From contig DAIUAM010000010.1 of the NCBI GenBank assembly GCA_036847185.1, positions 1 to 64,000 on the forward strand: DNA of 64,000 bases, written 5' to 3'. A program made the position numbers and the translations under genes. This document shows, one piece after another, positions 49,508-57,583 of this stretch (the stretch's first letter is position 1; every line of letters starts with the position of its first letter). Below the pieces are notes generated by a model. The model made no database searches, was not told the DNA's origin, and worked only from the letters and a program-made list of their open reading frames with translations. The DNA comes from UBA4738 sp002413305 (GTDB lineage Bacteria > Actinomycetota > UBA4738).

Positions 49508-50815
49508 TCAGATCGTCAGGGCGAACACGTAGATCCGGCCCTGGATGTTCTCCGGCATCAGGTTGTCCGCGCTCCCGATGTAGACCTTGCCGTTGACCAC
49601 CGTCGGCGACGAGCTCACGATCGGGTCGCCCGTCAGCCCGCTCCAGATCTCATCGCACACCGACCGGCCGCAGGGGGCCGCCTTCCACGCCAGCACCTGC
49701 CCGGTGTTCCGGCCGACGAACAGGACCCCGTCCGCGATGGTCGGCGAGGACAGGACGGAGGCCTGTGCTCCGCTCCCGAAGTCGAGCCACAGCGGCTGGC
49801 ACACGAGCTGCCCACACCCATCCGCCCCGAACGCGCCGACCATCGATTCGATCCCGATGTAGACGTGGCCCCGGTACACGGCCGGCGACCCGCCGAGGAA
49901 CGAGTTCGGATAGGTCCCCCGCCACAGCGGCTTGCAGGTCGCGGCGCCGCAGCCGCCGGCCGGGAACGCGGCCAGGAAGTGGTCGGACCCGATGAACACC
50001 TTGCCGCCGGACACGGCGGGGGACGACGAGAAGGCCGGGGCGCCGATGGAACCGCTCCACAGCGGCGCGCAGGCCGCAGACCCGCAGCCGGCCGCGGCGA
50101 AGGCGTACAGGTTCCCGTCGTCGCTCCCCACGTAGGCAACGCCATTCACCACCGTCGGCGAGGACTCCACGTGACCGCCGGTGGCCCCCGTCCACAGGGG
50201 CTGGCACAGCGCATGTCCGCACCCACCCGCATCGAACGCGTACAGCTTGCCGTCGTAGGCCGCCACGTAGACCACGCCCCGGGCGACGGTCGGCGATGAC
50301 TCGAGGATCGATTGCGCGCCGGCGTCCCCTTGCCAGAGAGGCGGACACAGCGCGTGCCCGCAACCGGCCGCGGCGAACGCGTTCAGCTTCCCCGCCGCCG
50401 ACGTGACCGAGGTCTGCGACCCGACGAAGACCACCCCGTTCGCAACCGCCGGGGCGTCGATGATCTGGGCGAGGTTCGTGGACCGCCACAGCGGGGTCGT
50501 GCACAGCCCCTGCCCGCACCCGTCCGCCGGGTACGCCCACAGCGTTCCGTCGTCACTTCCGATGTAGGCCACGCCGCCCACCACGGCGGGCGAGGAGCCG
50601 TCCACGAGCGCCCCGAGCTGGTCCTGGAAGGCGGGCCACAGGAACTTCGCGTTCGCCACAGTGATGTCGGTCTCGAAGGGCTGCACCCCGGTGTGGCGCT
50701 GGTTGAACCGGAATTGCGTCCAGTCCACCGAGGTCTGGGCCCGGGCGAGACCGGGAAGGTTGATGACCAGCACAACCACCATGGTGAGCACCGGCAGCGT
50801 GACCCGTCTCCCCAT
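49508..50815 (-). CDS. Secreted PQQ-type beta-propeller with seven Cys-pair repeats
   Basis: 435 residues. A signal peptide (LTMVVVLVINLPGLARA) leads to seven repeats of a propeller blade. Each carries SSPTV-x-GVVYVG-x2-DG-x-LYAF followed by G-CG-x3-C-x-PLW: CGQGLC, CGHALC, CGHALC, CGSAAC, CGAATC, CGQLVC and CGRSVC. The paired Cys should form a disulphide in every blade. PQQ-like propellers bind or scaffold; no catalytic residue is seen. Exported. Convergent with the LLM gene. Confidence 0.88.
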   Translation of the reverse strand: MGRRVTLPVLTMVVVLVINLPGLARAQTSVDWTQFRFNQRHTGVQPFETDITVANAKFLWPAFQDQLGALVDGSSPAVVGGVAYIGSDDGTLWAYPADGCGQGLCTTPLWRSTNLAQIIDAPAVANGVVFVGSQTSVTSAAGKLNAFAAAGCGHALCPPLWQGDAGAQSILESSPTVARGVVYVAAYDGKLYAFDAGGCGHALCQPLWTGATGGHVESSPTVVNGVAYVGSDDGNLYAFAAAGCGSAACAPLWSGSIGAPAFSSSPAVSGGKVFIGSDHFLAAFPAGGCGAATCKPLWRGTYPNSFLGGSPAVYRGHVYIGIESMVGAFGADGCGQLVCQPLWLDFGSGAQASVLSSPTIADGVLFVGRNTGQVLAWKAAPCGRSVCDEIWSGLTGDPIVSSSPTVVNGKVYIGSADNLMPENIQGRIYVFALTI

Positions 50816-50980
50816 CGTTCCCCCCTATCGACCGGTGGACCGGCTTCGGCCTGTGCGATGTTTACGGGCGGGGACCGGCCCCAGATCAGGTTTCGGGCCC
50901 TCTTGAGCATCCCTTTCGATGCTGCTCAGGTGCCCCCTCGTACGGTGCTCGTGAACCCTCACGACGAGAAGGAGGCGAGC

Positions 50981-51307
50981 ATGGCGTACGTGATCGCGGA
51001 GCCTTGCGTCGACGTGCACGACCGGGCGTGCGTGGACGAATGTCCGGTCGACTGCATCTACGACGGGCTGCGCAAGGGCTACATCAACCCGACGGAGTGC
51101 GTGGACTGCGGGGCGTGTGAGCCGGTGTGCCCCGTCAGCGCGATCTTCCACCAGGACGACGTTCCCCGGGAGTGGGCGCACTACTCGCAGATCGAACGGG
51201 AGTTCTTCGAGCCCCACGTGTCAGGGCTGGGGAATCCCGGCGGCGCGGCGGCGATCGGCCAGATCGAGGGCGACCACCCCTTCATCACTGGGCTGGACGC
51301 GGCGTAG
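50981..51307 (+). CDS. fdxA: 7Fe ferredoxin (FdxA-like)
   Basis: 108 residues. Cys pattern for a 3Fe-4S/4Fe-4S ferredoxin: C9, then CVDECPVDC (C17, C21, C25) and CVDCGACEPVCPVSAIF with the second set. The C-terminal extension, EREFFEPHVSGLGNPGGA, is that of actinobacterial FdxA. An electron carrier for P450s or dehydrogenases. AAGGAGG precedes the ATG. A GAGCATC..GATGCTGCTC hairpin at 50905-50927 lies in the leader. The last 23 bp overlap the convergent DapA-like gene. Confidence 0.92.
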   Translation: MAYVIAEPCVDVHDRACVDECPVDCIYDGLRKGYINPTECVDCGACEPVCPVSAIFHQDDVPREWAHYSQIEREFFEPHVSGLGNPGGAAAIGQIEGDHPFITGLDAA

Positions 51308-52172
51308 CCGCTTCGGCCTCGCTGAGGAACCGCGCCACCACCTGCCCGAGGCGCTCGTGCTCCTGGGGGGTCAGCGGGCGGAGGGGCGGACGAACGTCTT
51401 CGGCCACCGGCAGTCCACGTGCGGCCAGGACCGCCTTCATCGCGGCCTGGAACGGCAGGGGCGCCACGGCCTCCCGAAGGTCGGCCACCTCCCCCTGGCA
51501 CTCGGGGGCGCGCTCCCGGAGCAGGCGGGCGATGAGCTCGGGGAAGGCCGTGGCCAGCCCGGACACCGTGCCTGCGGCTCCCAGCTCCATGGCCTCCAGC
51601 GTAAGCGGTTCGAACCCGACGTAGACATCCAGCCCGTCCAGCAGGTACGGGCGGACGGCCGCGAACGGGGAGTCCGAGACCTTCAGCCCGGCCAGGTTCG
51701 GCGCCCGGTCGCGGAGCCGCAACACCACCTCGGGATCCACCGCGTACCCGCTCCGGGCCGCGAACTCGTACACGTAGAACGGCACCGGGTGGCACGCCGC
51801 CGCGGCGGCCCCGAGGTGCGCGAGCTGTTGGTCGGCATCCAGCACGAAGTACGGCGGGCAGATCACCGCCACGCCGTCCGCTCCGGCCGATCGGGCGTGC
51901 GAGGCCAGCCGAACGGTCTCGGCCGTGGTCTGCGCCCCGCAGTGCACCAAGATCCGGAACCCTTCCGGCCGGCAGGCGACGAACCGTTCGGCGATCCGTT
52001 CGCGCTCCGGGGGCGTGAACAGTACCCCCTCCCCCGTCGTGCCCAGCGCGAGGAGCCCGTCCAGTTCCGCGCCGGCCAGGAGCCCGACCAGCGGGTCGAA
52101 GGCCGCCTCGTCGATACCCGTCCCGCCGTCACGGAGGGGCGTGACCGCGGCAGCGATGGCTCGGCCGTTCAC
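51285..52172 (-). CDS. Dihydrodipicolinate-synthase-family aldolase/lyase
   Basis: 295 residues. TIM-barrel class I aldolase family: LLALGTTGEGVLFTPPERERI near residue 42, PPYFV near 105, Tyr in FYVYEFAARSG, and the Schiff-base Lys in NLAGLKVSDS near residue 160. True DapA is not assured: the family also includes N-acetylneuraminate lyases and dehydratases. No lysine genes are adjacent. Convergent overlap with fdxA. Confidence 0.84.
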   Translation of the reverse strand: MNGRAIAAAVTPLRDGGTGIDEAAFDPLVGLLAGAELDGLLALGTTGEGVLFTPPERERIAERFVACRPEGFRILVHCGAQTTAETVRLASHARSAGADGVAVICPPYFVLDADQQLAHLGAAAAACHPVPFYVYEFAARSGYAVDPEVVLRLRDRAPNLAGLKVSDSPFAAVRPYLLDGLDVYVGFEPLTLEAMELGAAGTVSGLATAFPELIARLLRERAPECQGEVADLREAVAPLPFQAAMKAVLAARGLPVAEDVRPPLRPLTPQEHERLGQVVARFLSEAEAATPRPAQ

Positions 52173-52202
52173 GGTTCGGGACTGTACCTCGACGCGGCCC
52201 GA

Positions 52203-53495
52203 TCAGCCGGTTCGTCGTTCGCGCGACCCCTGGAGCGCGGCCAGCCCCAGCGCCCCGGCCGCCAGCGCGACCACGGCGCCCCCGAAGAGCCCGGCCCGCG
52301 GACCGAGGTGCTCCCCGACCCACCCCGCCACCGACGCGCCGACCGGCGTGCTTCCGAGGAACACAACCGTGTACAGGGCCATGACCCTCCCCCGCATCGC
52401 GTCCGAGGACGTCAGCTGCAGCGTCGAGTTCGCCGTGATGGCGAAGCCGATCCCCGTGGCGCCCAGGAGCGGCATGAGCAGCCATTCCATCCACAGCTGG
52501 GGCGCGGCCGCCACGCCCAGGGTGACCGCGCCGAGCGCCACCGCCCACACCGACAGCTTCCAGGTGTTCGCCCGTCCGGACCGCGCGGCCATCCCCAGCG
52601 CGCCGGCGAGGGAGCCGGCGCCGAACAGCGAGAGCAGGACCCCGTACGTGCCCGCGTCGCCGTGGAAGGTTCGAACCGCCAGCAACGGCAGCAGGACCGA
52701 GAAGTTGAACGCCACCAGGAACACCGCCCCCATCACCAGGATGGGAAGTCGCAGTGCGGGCGTCCGCCACGCGTACGAGATGCCCTCCCGGATCTGGCCC
52801 TTCCGGCGGGCCACGCGGGGACCGCGCCGGAGATCGGCCGGCCGCATCGCGAGCAGGGCGAGCACCACCGCGAAGTACGAGATCCCGTTGATCAGGAACA
52901 CCGGGGCGGTGCCGTCGATGGACTTACGTGCCGCGGCGATGAGGACGCCCGCCACCACCGGGCCGATCAGCCGCGCGCCGTTGAAGGTGGCCGTATTGAG
53001 GCTCATCGCGTTGGTCAGGTCGTCCGGCCCGACCATCTCCAGGTAGAAGCTCTGCCGGGTCGGCATGTCGATCGCCAGCACCGTGCCGGAGACGAACGAC
53101 AGCGCGTACACCATCCACACATGGACCACGTGGGTGACGACCAGCGCCCACAGCCCGAAGGCCGGGACCGCGAACGCGATCTGGGTGAAGATCTGGATCT
53201 TCCGTTTGTCGAAGCGGTCGGCCAGCACCCCTCCCCACGCGCCGAACAGCAGGATCGGGAGGAACTGCAGCGCCGTGTCGACGCCGAGCGCCACGCCGCT
53301 GTGGGTGAGCTGGAGGACCAGCCACGGCGCGGCCACGCTCTGCATCCACGTCCCAGACGCGGACAGGAGCTGGCCGGCGACGAAGATCCGGAAGTTCCGG
53401 ACCCGGAGCGAGACGAACGTTCGACCGAGCGACGCCCCCACCGCCCGTCGCCGCGTCTCCGGGGCGACGGCGGTGGTGGTGTCTTCGGGCTTCAC
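52203..53495 (-). CDS. MFS transporter (EntS/MFS_3-like)
   Basis: 430 residues with 12 hydrophobic helices. LRVRNFRIFVAGQLLSASGTWMQSVAAPWL at the start and FGAWGGVLADRFDKRK (motif A) identify the MFS_3 group related to enterobactin exporter EntS. Later RGRVMALYTVVFLGSTPVG. It probably exports a siderophore-like or drug compound, but no siderophore genes are adjacent. Starts at ATG 53495, beside the msrA end. Confidence 0.87.
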   Translation of the reverse strand: MKPEDTTTAVAPETRRRAVGASLGRTFVSLRVRNFRIFVAGQLLSASGTWMQSVAAPWLVLQLTHSGVALGVDTALQFLPILLFGAWGGVLADRFDKRKIQIFTQIAFAVPAFGLWALVVTHVVHVWMVYALSFVSGTVLAIDMPTRQSFYLEMVGPDDLTNAMSLNTATFNGARLIGPVVAGVLIAAARKSIDGTAPVFLINGISYFAVVLALLAMRPADLRRGPRVARRKGQIREGISYAWRTPALRLPILVMGAVFLVAFNFSVLLPLLAVRTFHGDAGTYGVLLSLFGAGSLAGALGMAARSGRANTWKLSVWAVALGAVTLGVAAAPQLWMEWLLMPLLGATGIGFAITANSTLQLTSSDAMRGRVMALYTVVFLGSTPVGASVAGWVGEHLGPRAGLFGGAVVALAAGALGLAALQGSRERRTG

Positions 53496-53505
53496 GACAC
53501 GGATG

Positions 53506-54027
53506 TCAGCGGCGGGCCGAGATCAGACCGAGCTCCTCGAGGGTCCGGACCGGGAGCGTGTGGCAGTACGGCTGGTGTCCGTTGTTCTCGTAGTACTCCT
53601 GGTGGTAGTCCTCGGCCGGATAGAACTCCGGGGCCGGGAGGATCTCCGTGGCGATCGGCCGGTCGAAGCGGGCCTGGGCGCGCTCCTTCGACGCCTCGGC
53701 AGCCGCCTGCTGCTCGGGCGAGTGCGTGAAGATCGCGCTTCGGTACTGGTCCCCGATGTCCGGCCCCTGCCGGTCCACCTGGGTTGGATCGTGCATGGCC
53801 CAGAAGACCTCCAGGAGCTGCTCATAGCTGATCCGCTCCGGGTCGAAGATCACCACGGCCGCCTCGGCGTGGCCGGTGGTGTGCGAACAGACGTCGCGGT
53901 ACGTGGGACGCTGCGTGTGGCCGCCCGTGTAGCCGACCGCCACGTCGACCACCCCGGGGACGCGCCGGAACACCCACTCCACGCCCCAGAAGCAACCGGC
54001 GGCGAAGGTGGCCTTCTCGTTCGTCAT
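53506..54027 (-). CDS. msrA: Peptide-methionine (S)-S-oxide reductase MsrA
   Basis: 173 residues. GCFWG with the catalytic Cys near residue 12, then GYTGGHTQRPTYRDVCSHTTGHAEAV-like stretch, and FYPAEDYHQEYY. Repairs S-methionine sulfoxide in proteins with thioredoxin-type reductants. AGGGAG before ATG 54027. It lies just downstream of msrB on the same strand (62-bp gap), so the two stereoisomer-specific enzymes are made together. The active site has Cys, not selenocysteine. Confidence 0.93.
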   Translation of the reverse strand: MTNEKATFAAGCFWGVEWVFRRVPGVVDVAVGYTGGHTQRPTYRDVCSHTTGHAEAAVVIFDPERISYEQLLEVFWAMHDPTQVDRQGPDIGDQYRSAIFTHSPEQQAAAEASKERAQARFDRPIATEILPAPEFYPAEDYHQEYYENNGHQPYCHTLPVRTLEELGLISARR

Positions 54028-54089
54028 GTCTCCCTCCTGTGGATCGCTGGATGGGTTGACGGTCTGTCTGCGGAGCCAGCCCGGGCGTT

Positions 54090-54497
54090 TCACTCCGCGG
54101 GGTCGAGCTGCAACGCGCACGAGTTGATGCAGTACCGCTGCCCGGTCGGCCGCGGGCCGTCGTCGAACACGTGCCCGAGGTGCGACCCGCACCGGGCGCA
54201 CGTCACTTCGACCCGCACCATGCCGAAGCTCGCGTCGCTGTGCAGCTCGACGGCCGCGTTGGCCGCCGGCTCCCAGAAGCTCGGCCAGCCCGTGCCGGAT
54301 TCGAACTTGGTGTCCGAGCTGAACAGCTCGGCCCCGCACGCCGCGCACCGATACGTGCCCGGGCCGTGTTCGTCCCAGTACCGGCCGGTGAACGCGCGCT
54401 CCGTCCCCTTCTCCCGGAGCACGTGGTACTGCTCGGGCGACAGGCGCGTCCGCCATTCCTGCTCGGTGTTCGGTCGTTCCTGCTCGACGGGTTCCAC
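54090..54497 (-). CDS. msrB: Peptide-methionine (R)-S-oxide reductase MsrB
   Basis: About 135 residues. Two CxxC zinc pairs (CAACG and CARCG), SGTGWPSFW, GHVFDDGPRPTGQRYCINSCAL with the catalytic Cys in RYCIN. Repairs R-methionine sulfoxide. The GTG at 54497 is preferred as it sits behind GAGGAGGG, though an ATG at 54530 or 54524 is in frame. Leads the msrB-msrA pair. Confidence 0.92.
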   Translation of the reverse strand: MEPVEQERPNTEQEWRTRLSPEQYHVLREKGTERAFTGRYWDEHGPGTYRCAACGAELFSSDTKFESGTGWPSFWEPAANAAVELHSDASFGMVRVEVTCARCGSHLGHVFDDGPRPTGQRYCINSCALQLDPAE

Positions 54498-54622
54498 GAT
54501 CCCTCCTCGCTCGGCTTCCATCATGCGCAACGAGCGGCCTCACAGGATTGTTCCGCCGAGCCTACGCCGGATCGGGTGGGAGGAAGTCGCCCACTTCCCG
54601 GTAGGGATATCGTTTCGTCCGC

Positions 54623-56395
54623 ATGAGCAGGTCTGGCCCCGGCGGCCGTGGAAGGGCGAAGACGATCCTGACCGCCGAGGCGGTCGGGGAGTTGCGAGCG
54701 AAGGCCAGCAGGTTCACGAGCCCAGCGGGGGCCAAGAAAGCGAGTCTACTTCGCGCGTGCAGCGGGTCGACGATCGAGGACGCGCGCGTCCTGCTCGCTT
54801 ATCACGACTGCCTGCTGTTCCTGTTGGCCTACCCGCAAACCCCCGCGCTCAACTCCTTGGCCGGGCGAGAGCTCGCACGTGTCGCCACCGAGGCCAAGCG
54901 TCTCGCCGAGCGAGGCGCGCGCGATCGCTGGATGCTCGAGGACTCCGGGGCCGCCTGGTCGGAGACCAGTCCGGCCCTCTCCTACCCGATCGCGCGGTGG
55001 CTCACCGAACGCTACCCCGACCAGGCTGACGTCGCACTCTTCGCCGATGACGGCCTGCCGTTACGGGTGATCCTGAGGCTCAGCATGCCCGAGGTGGAAG
55101 AGGTGGCCCTCAGCCGGGAGCGGCCATCCAAGGAATTGCTCGACGACCTGACACGACACGTCGAAGGATCGAAGCTGCGGTGGCTGGTCGGCCAGCTCGC
55201 CACATCGCCCTGTTCGGAGGAGATCCGCGATCATCTGTTCGAGTCCCTTCGAACCTATGTCCTTATCCGGCCCCTTGACAGCCCCTTGGCTCGGACGTTT
55301 GCGCGCGGCCTCCCCTGCGAGCCCTTCTATCACGAAGGCTCGCTCATCCGAGGGTTCGATCCCCGGGTGGTCGTCGCCGAAGCCCTGCCCCCGCCGCGGA
55401 AGCTGCCCGTCCGGGACCGGCAGCACCTCATCGATACCGCGCGCGGCGTGCTTGCGGTGCTCGGGCGGGAGACGGAGGCGATCGGCTCCTGCCTCCCGGA
55501 TGGCGTGGAATACCTGGAACTCGGGCGCGGCATCTCGATCACCCTGTACGCCATGCCGCCGGGGCGCCGGCTCGCCATCGATACGCACGTCGGATTCATG
55601 CTGTTCAAGAACTCCATGCCGCTCGCCTACGGTGGCGGCTGGCCGTTCCTCGAACTGTGCCGGATCGGGATCCACATCTTCGAGCCATATCGGGGTGGGG
55701 AATCCGCGTACGCGTTCTGCCAGGTCCTGCGCGTCTACCAGCAGCGCTTCGCCGCCCGGCACTTCCTCGCGGAGCCGTCGCAGTTCGGAGCGGATCAGGG
55801 CGAGGGCCTCACGTCGGGCGCATTCTGGTTCTACTACCGCCTCGGATTCCGCCCGGTCGACCGGCAACTGGCGAGGGTGGCGGACGCGGAGTTCGCCCGT
55901 ATCGTCGCGGACGGTGACCATCGAACAGCGGTCGGCGTGCTTCGCCGCTTCACGCGTTCGAACCTGGAGCTCACGCTGCCGGGGGGTGACGCCTCGATGA
56001 TCCGATGTGACCCGGCTGATCTGAGCCTCGCGGTGACGAGGTGGATCGGGGAGCGCTTCCGGGGCGATCGACGTGCGGCGGAACAGGCCGCGGGAGAGAA
56101 GGTAGCCGGCGCGCTCGGAGCATCCGGCATCGAGGGCTGGCCGGAACCGGAACGTCGCTCGTTCCGGTCGTTGTGCCTGCTCCTTGCGATGGTCCCGGAC
56201 CTGGACCAGTGGCCAGCTGCGGACCGGCGCAAGGCGATCGCGATCATGCGGGCGAAGGGCATGACTGACGAACGCGTCTATCTCGAACGGATGAGGGCCC
56301 ACCAGCGGTTCCGCGAGGCCATGGCCGAGCTGGCCGCGACCGTCCATCGTGTCGACCGCAAGGAGATCCAGGCCGTGATCAAGAAGCCCCGCTGA
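54623..56395 (+). CDS. 590-aa protein of unknown function
   Basis: I do not recognise the family. The first 250 residues are helical and charged. From about 290 the sequence DGVEYLELGRGISITLYAMPPGRRLAIDTHVGFMLF is beta-rich, followed by YGGGWPFLELCRIGIHIFEPYRGGESAYAF and FWFYYRLGFRPVD, the last resembling the end of a GNAT-like fold. The C-terminal 150 residues are helical again, ending in a basic tail. No membrane segments or signal peptide. Starts ATG 54623. A long acetyltransferase-like protein is one reading; low certainty. Confidence 0.7.
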   Translation: MSRSGPGGRGRAKTILTAEAVGELRAKASRFTSPAGAKKASLLRACSGSTIEDARVLLAYHDCLLFLLAYPQTPALNSLAGRELARVATEAKRLAERGARDRWMLEDSGAAWSETSPALSYPIARWLTERYPDQADVALFADDGLPLRVILRLSMPEVEEVALSRERPSKELLDDLTRHVEGSKLRWLVGQLATSPCSEEIRDHLFESLRTYVLIRPLDSPLARTFARGLPCEPFYHEGSLIRGFDPRVVVAEALPPPRKLPVRDRQHLIDTARGVLAVLGRETEAIGSCLPDGVEYLELGRGISITLYAMPPGRRLAIDTHVGFMLFKNSMPLAYGGGWPFLELCRIGIHIFEPYRGGESAYAFCQVLRVYQQRFAARHFLAEPSQFGADQGEGLTSGAFWFYYRLGFRPVDRQLARVADAEFARIVADGDHRTAVGVLRRFTRSNLELTLPGGDASMIRCDPADLSLAVTRWIGERFRGDRRAAEQAAGEKVAGALGASGIEGWPEPERRSFRSLCLLLAMVPDLDQWPAADRRKAIAIMRAKGMTDERVYLERMRAHQRFREAMAELAATVHRVDRKEIQAVIKKPR

Positions 56396-56469
56396 CCGAG
56401 CCGGTCTCGCATCCAACCATGGCCTGCGAGTTGCGCCGAACCGCACCCTGACCCCACAATCGCCGGACC

Positions 56470-56817
56470 ATGCCGAGCACCTGGTACTCCATCGTCGTCG
56501 ACTGCCACGACATCACGGCTCAGTCCCGGTTCTGGGCCGAGGTCCTCGGCTACGAGGTCGTGTTCGAGGCCGAAGAGGAGGTCGCCCTGGCCAAGGACGA
56601 CAACACCTACCCAGGGCTGGTGTTCGTCCCCGTTCCCGAAGCGAAGACCCTCAAGAACCGGCTGCACATCGACCTGAACCCGGACGACCAGCTGGCCGAG
56701 GTCGAGCGCCTGGAGAGGCTCGGTGCGAAGCGGATCGACATCGGCCAGGGCGAGGTCAGCTGGGTGGTCATGGCCGATCCCGAGGGCAACGAGTTCTGCG
56801 TCCTGCGGGCGCGCTAG
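56470..56817 (+). CDS. VOC-family protein (glyoxalase_6 type)
   Basis: 115 residues: WYSIVVDCHDITAQSRFWAEVLGYEVVFE, then LHIDLNPDDQLAEVERLERLGAKRID, then WVVMADPEGNEFCVLRAR. Typical single-domain actinobacterial VOC protein of unknown substrate. Followed by a strong terminator shared with the convergent cspA. Confidence 0.88.
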   Translation: MPSTWYSIVVDCHDITAQSRFWAEVLGYEVVFEAEEEVALAKDDNTYPGLVFVPVPEAKTLKNRLHIDLNPDDQLAEVERLERLGAKRIDIGQGEVSWVVMADPEGNEFCVLRAR

Positions 56818-56845
56818 CAAGGGTTCGACCGCCGCATGAACGGAA

Positions 56846-56876
56846 AGGGCCGCCGCACTTCACGTGCGGCGGCCCT
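56846..56876. terminator. Bidirectional terminator between VOC gene and cspA
   Basis: AGGGCCGCCGCAC / GTGCGGCGGCCCT: 13-bp perfect stem with a 5-nt loop, placed between two convergent genes. Confidence 0.85.
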
Positions 56877-56903
56877 CCCCTCAAGCCCTGAGGCTCGTCC
56901 GAT

Positions 56904-57110
56904 CTAAGCGACCGGCCGAACGTTGGCGGCTTGCGGGCCCTTCTGGCCCTGGGTAACGTCGAACTCGACCTTCTGGTTCTCCTCCAGGTTCCGGTACCCC
57001 GTGCCAGCGATCGCGCTGAAGTGCACGAACACGTCGGGGCCGCCGTCGTCCTGGGTGATGAAGCCGAAGCCCTTTTCGCCGTTGAACCATTTCACGGTGC
57101 CTGTTGCCAC
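56904..57110 (-). CDS. cspA: Cold-shock protein CspA
   Basis: 68 residues, full CSD: GTVKWFNGEKGFGFITQDDG with RNP1 KGFGFI, VFVHFSAI with RNP2, and a C-terminal GPQAANVRPV. Single-stranded nucleic-acid chaperone. GTG start at 57110 behind AGGAGGGG. The 278-bp stretch upstream (57111-57388) is non-coding and may include a long cold-shock leader; a divergent small gene begins at its other end. Confidence 0.94.
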   Translation of the reverse strand: MATGTVKWFNGEKGFGFITQDDGGPDVFVHFSAIAGTGYRNLEENQKVEFDVTQGQKGPQAANVRPVA

Positions 57111-57388
57111 GAACAATCCCCTCCTTCCTTGGCCCTTGCCGAGCCTGATTGCTGCCCGGTGGGACCCGGTCCGTAGACCAGAGGGAACTGCTCGAAGCGG
57201 CACATTGGCGACTGGTGCTGAACCCTCGTTGCGTATTCTACAGGCTTCGGGCGACCCCGGGCAACAGATGCCGTCTGCCGGCCGGCGAAAACGCGTACAG
57301 TGTCTGTACTCGGGAGCCAGCCGGACGTTGGCGTCGTTTTCGATCCAACCGGGCGGCGACACGAGCCGAGCTATGCGAAGGGAGCCCC

Positions 57389-57571
57389 ATGGTCGGCAGC
57401 AGCAGACGCATCGAGTTCGCCCCGTCGGACAAGCATCGCAGTCCGAAGCGATCCGAACGAGGACGCGTCTGCAGCACCTTCGGATGCGAGACGGTCCTGT
57501 CGATCTACAACGCCTCGCCCGACTGCTGCGCCCACGAGCGGATGACCGTGAAGACCGCCCGCCGCCTGTAA
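57389..57571 (+). CDS. Small protein with CxxxxC..C..H zinc-ribbon-like motif
   Basis: 60 residues. RVCSTFGCETVLSIYNASPDCCAHE follows a pattern I know from many actinobacterial small proteins (C-x2/4-C-x-T-x-L-S-x-Y-N-x4-C-x2-H), taken as a single zinc knuckle. The N-terminus is basic. GAAGGGAGC precedes the ATG. Function unknown. It is divergent from cspA and convergent with the decarboxylase gene by 12 bp. Confidence 0.65.
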   Translation: MVGSSRRIEFAPSDKHRSPKRSERGRVCSTFGCETVLSIYNASPDCCAHERMTVKTARRL

Positions 57572-57583
57572 CTCTCCCGCCCC

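Noticed and set aside
53506..54497. Selenocysteine in MsrA or MsrB
   Set aside because: Both active sites read as Cys codons and neither gene has an internal stop.
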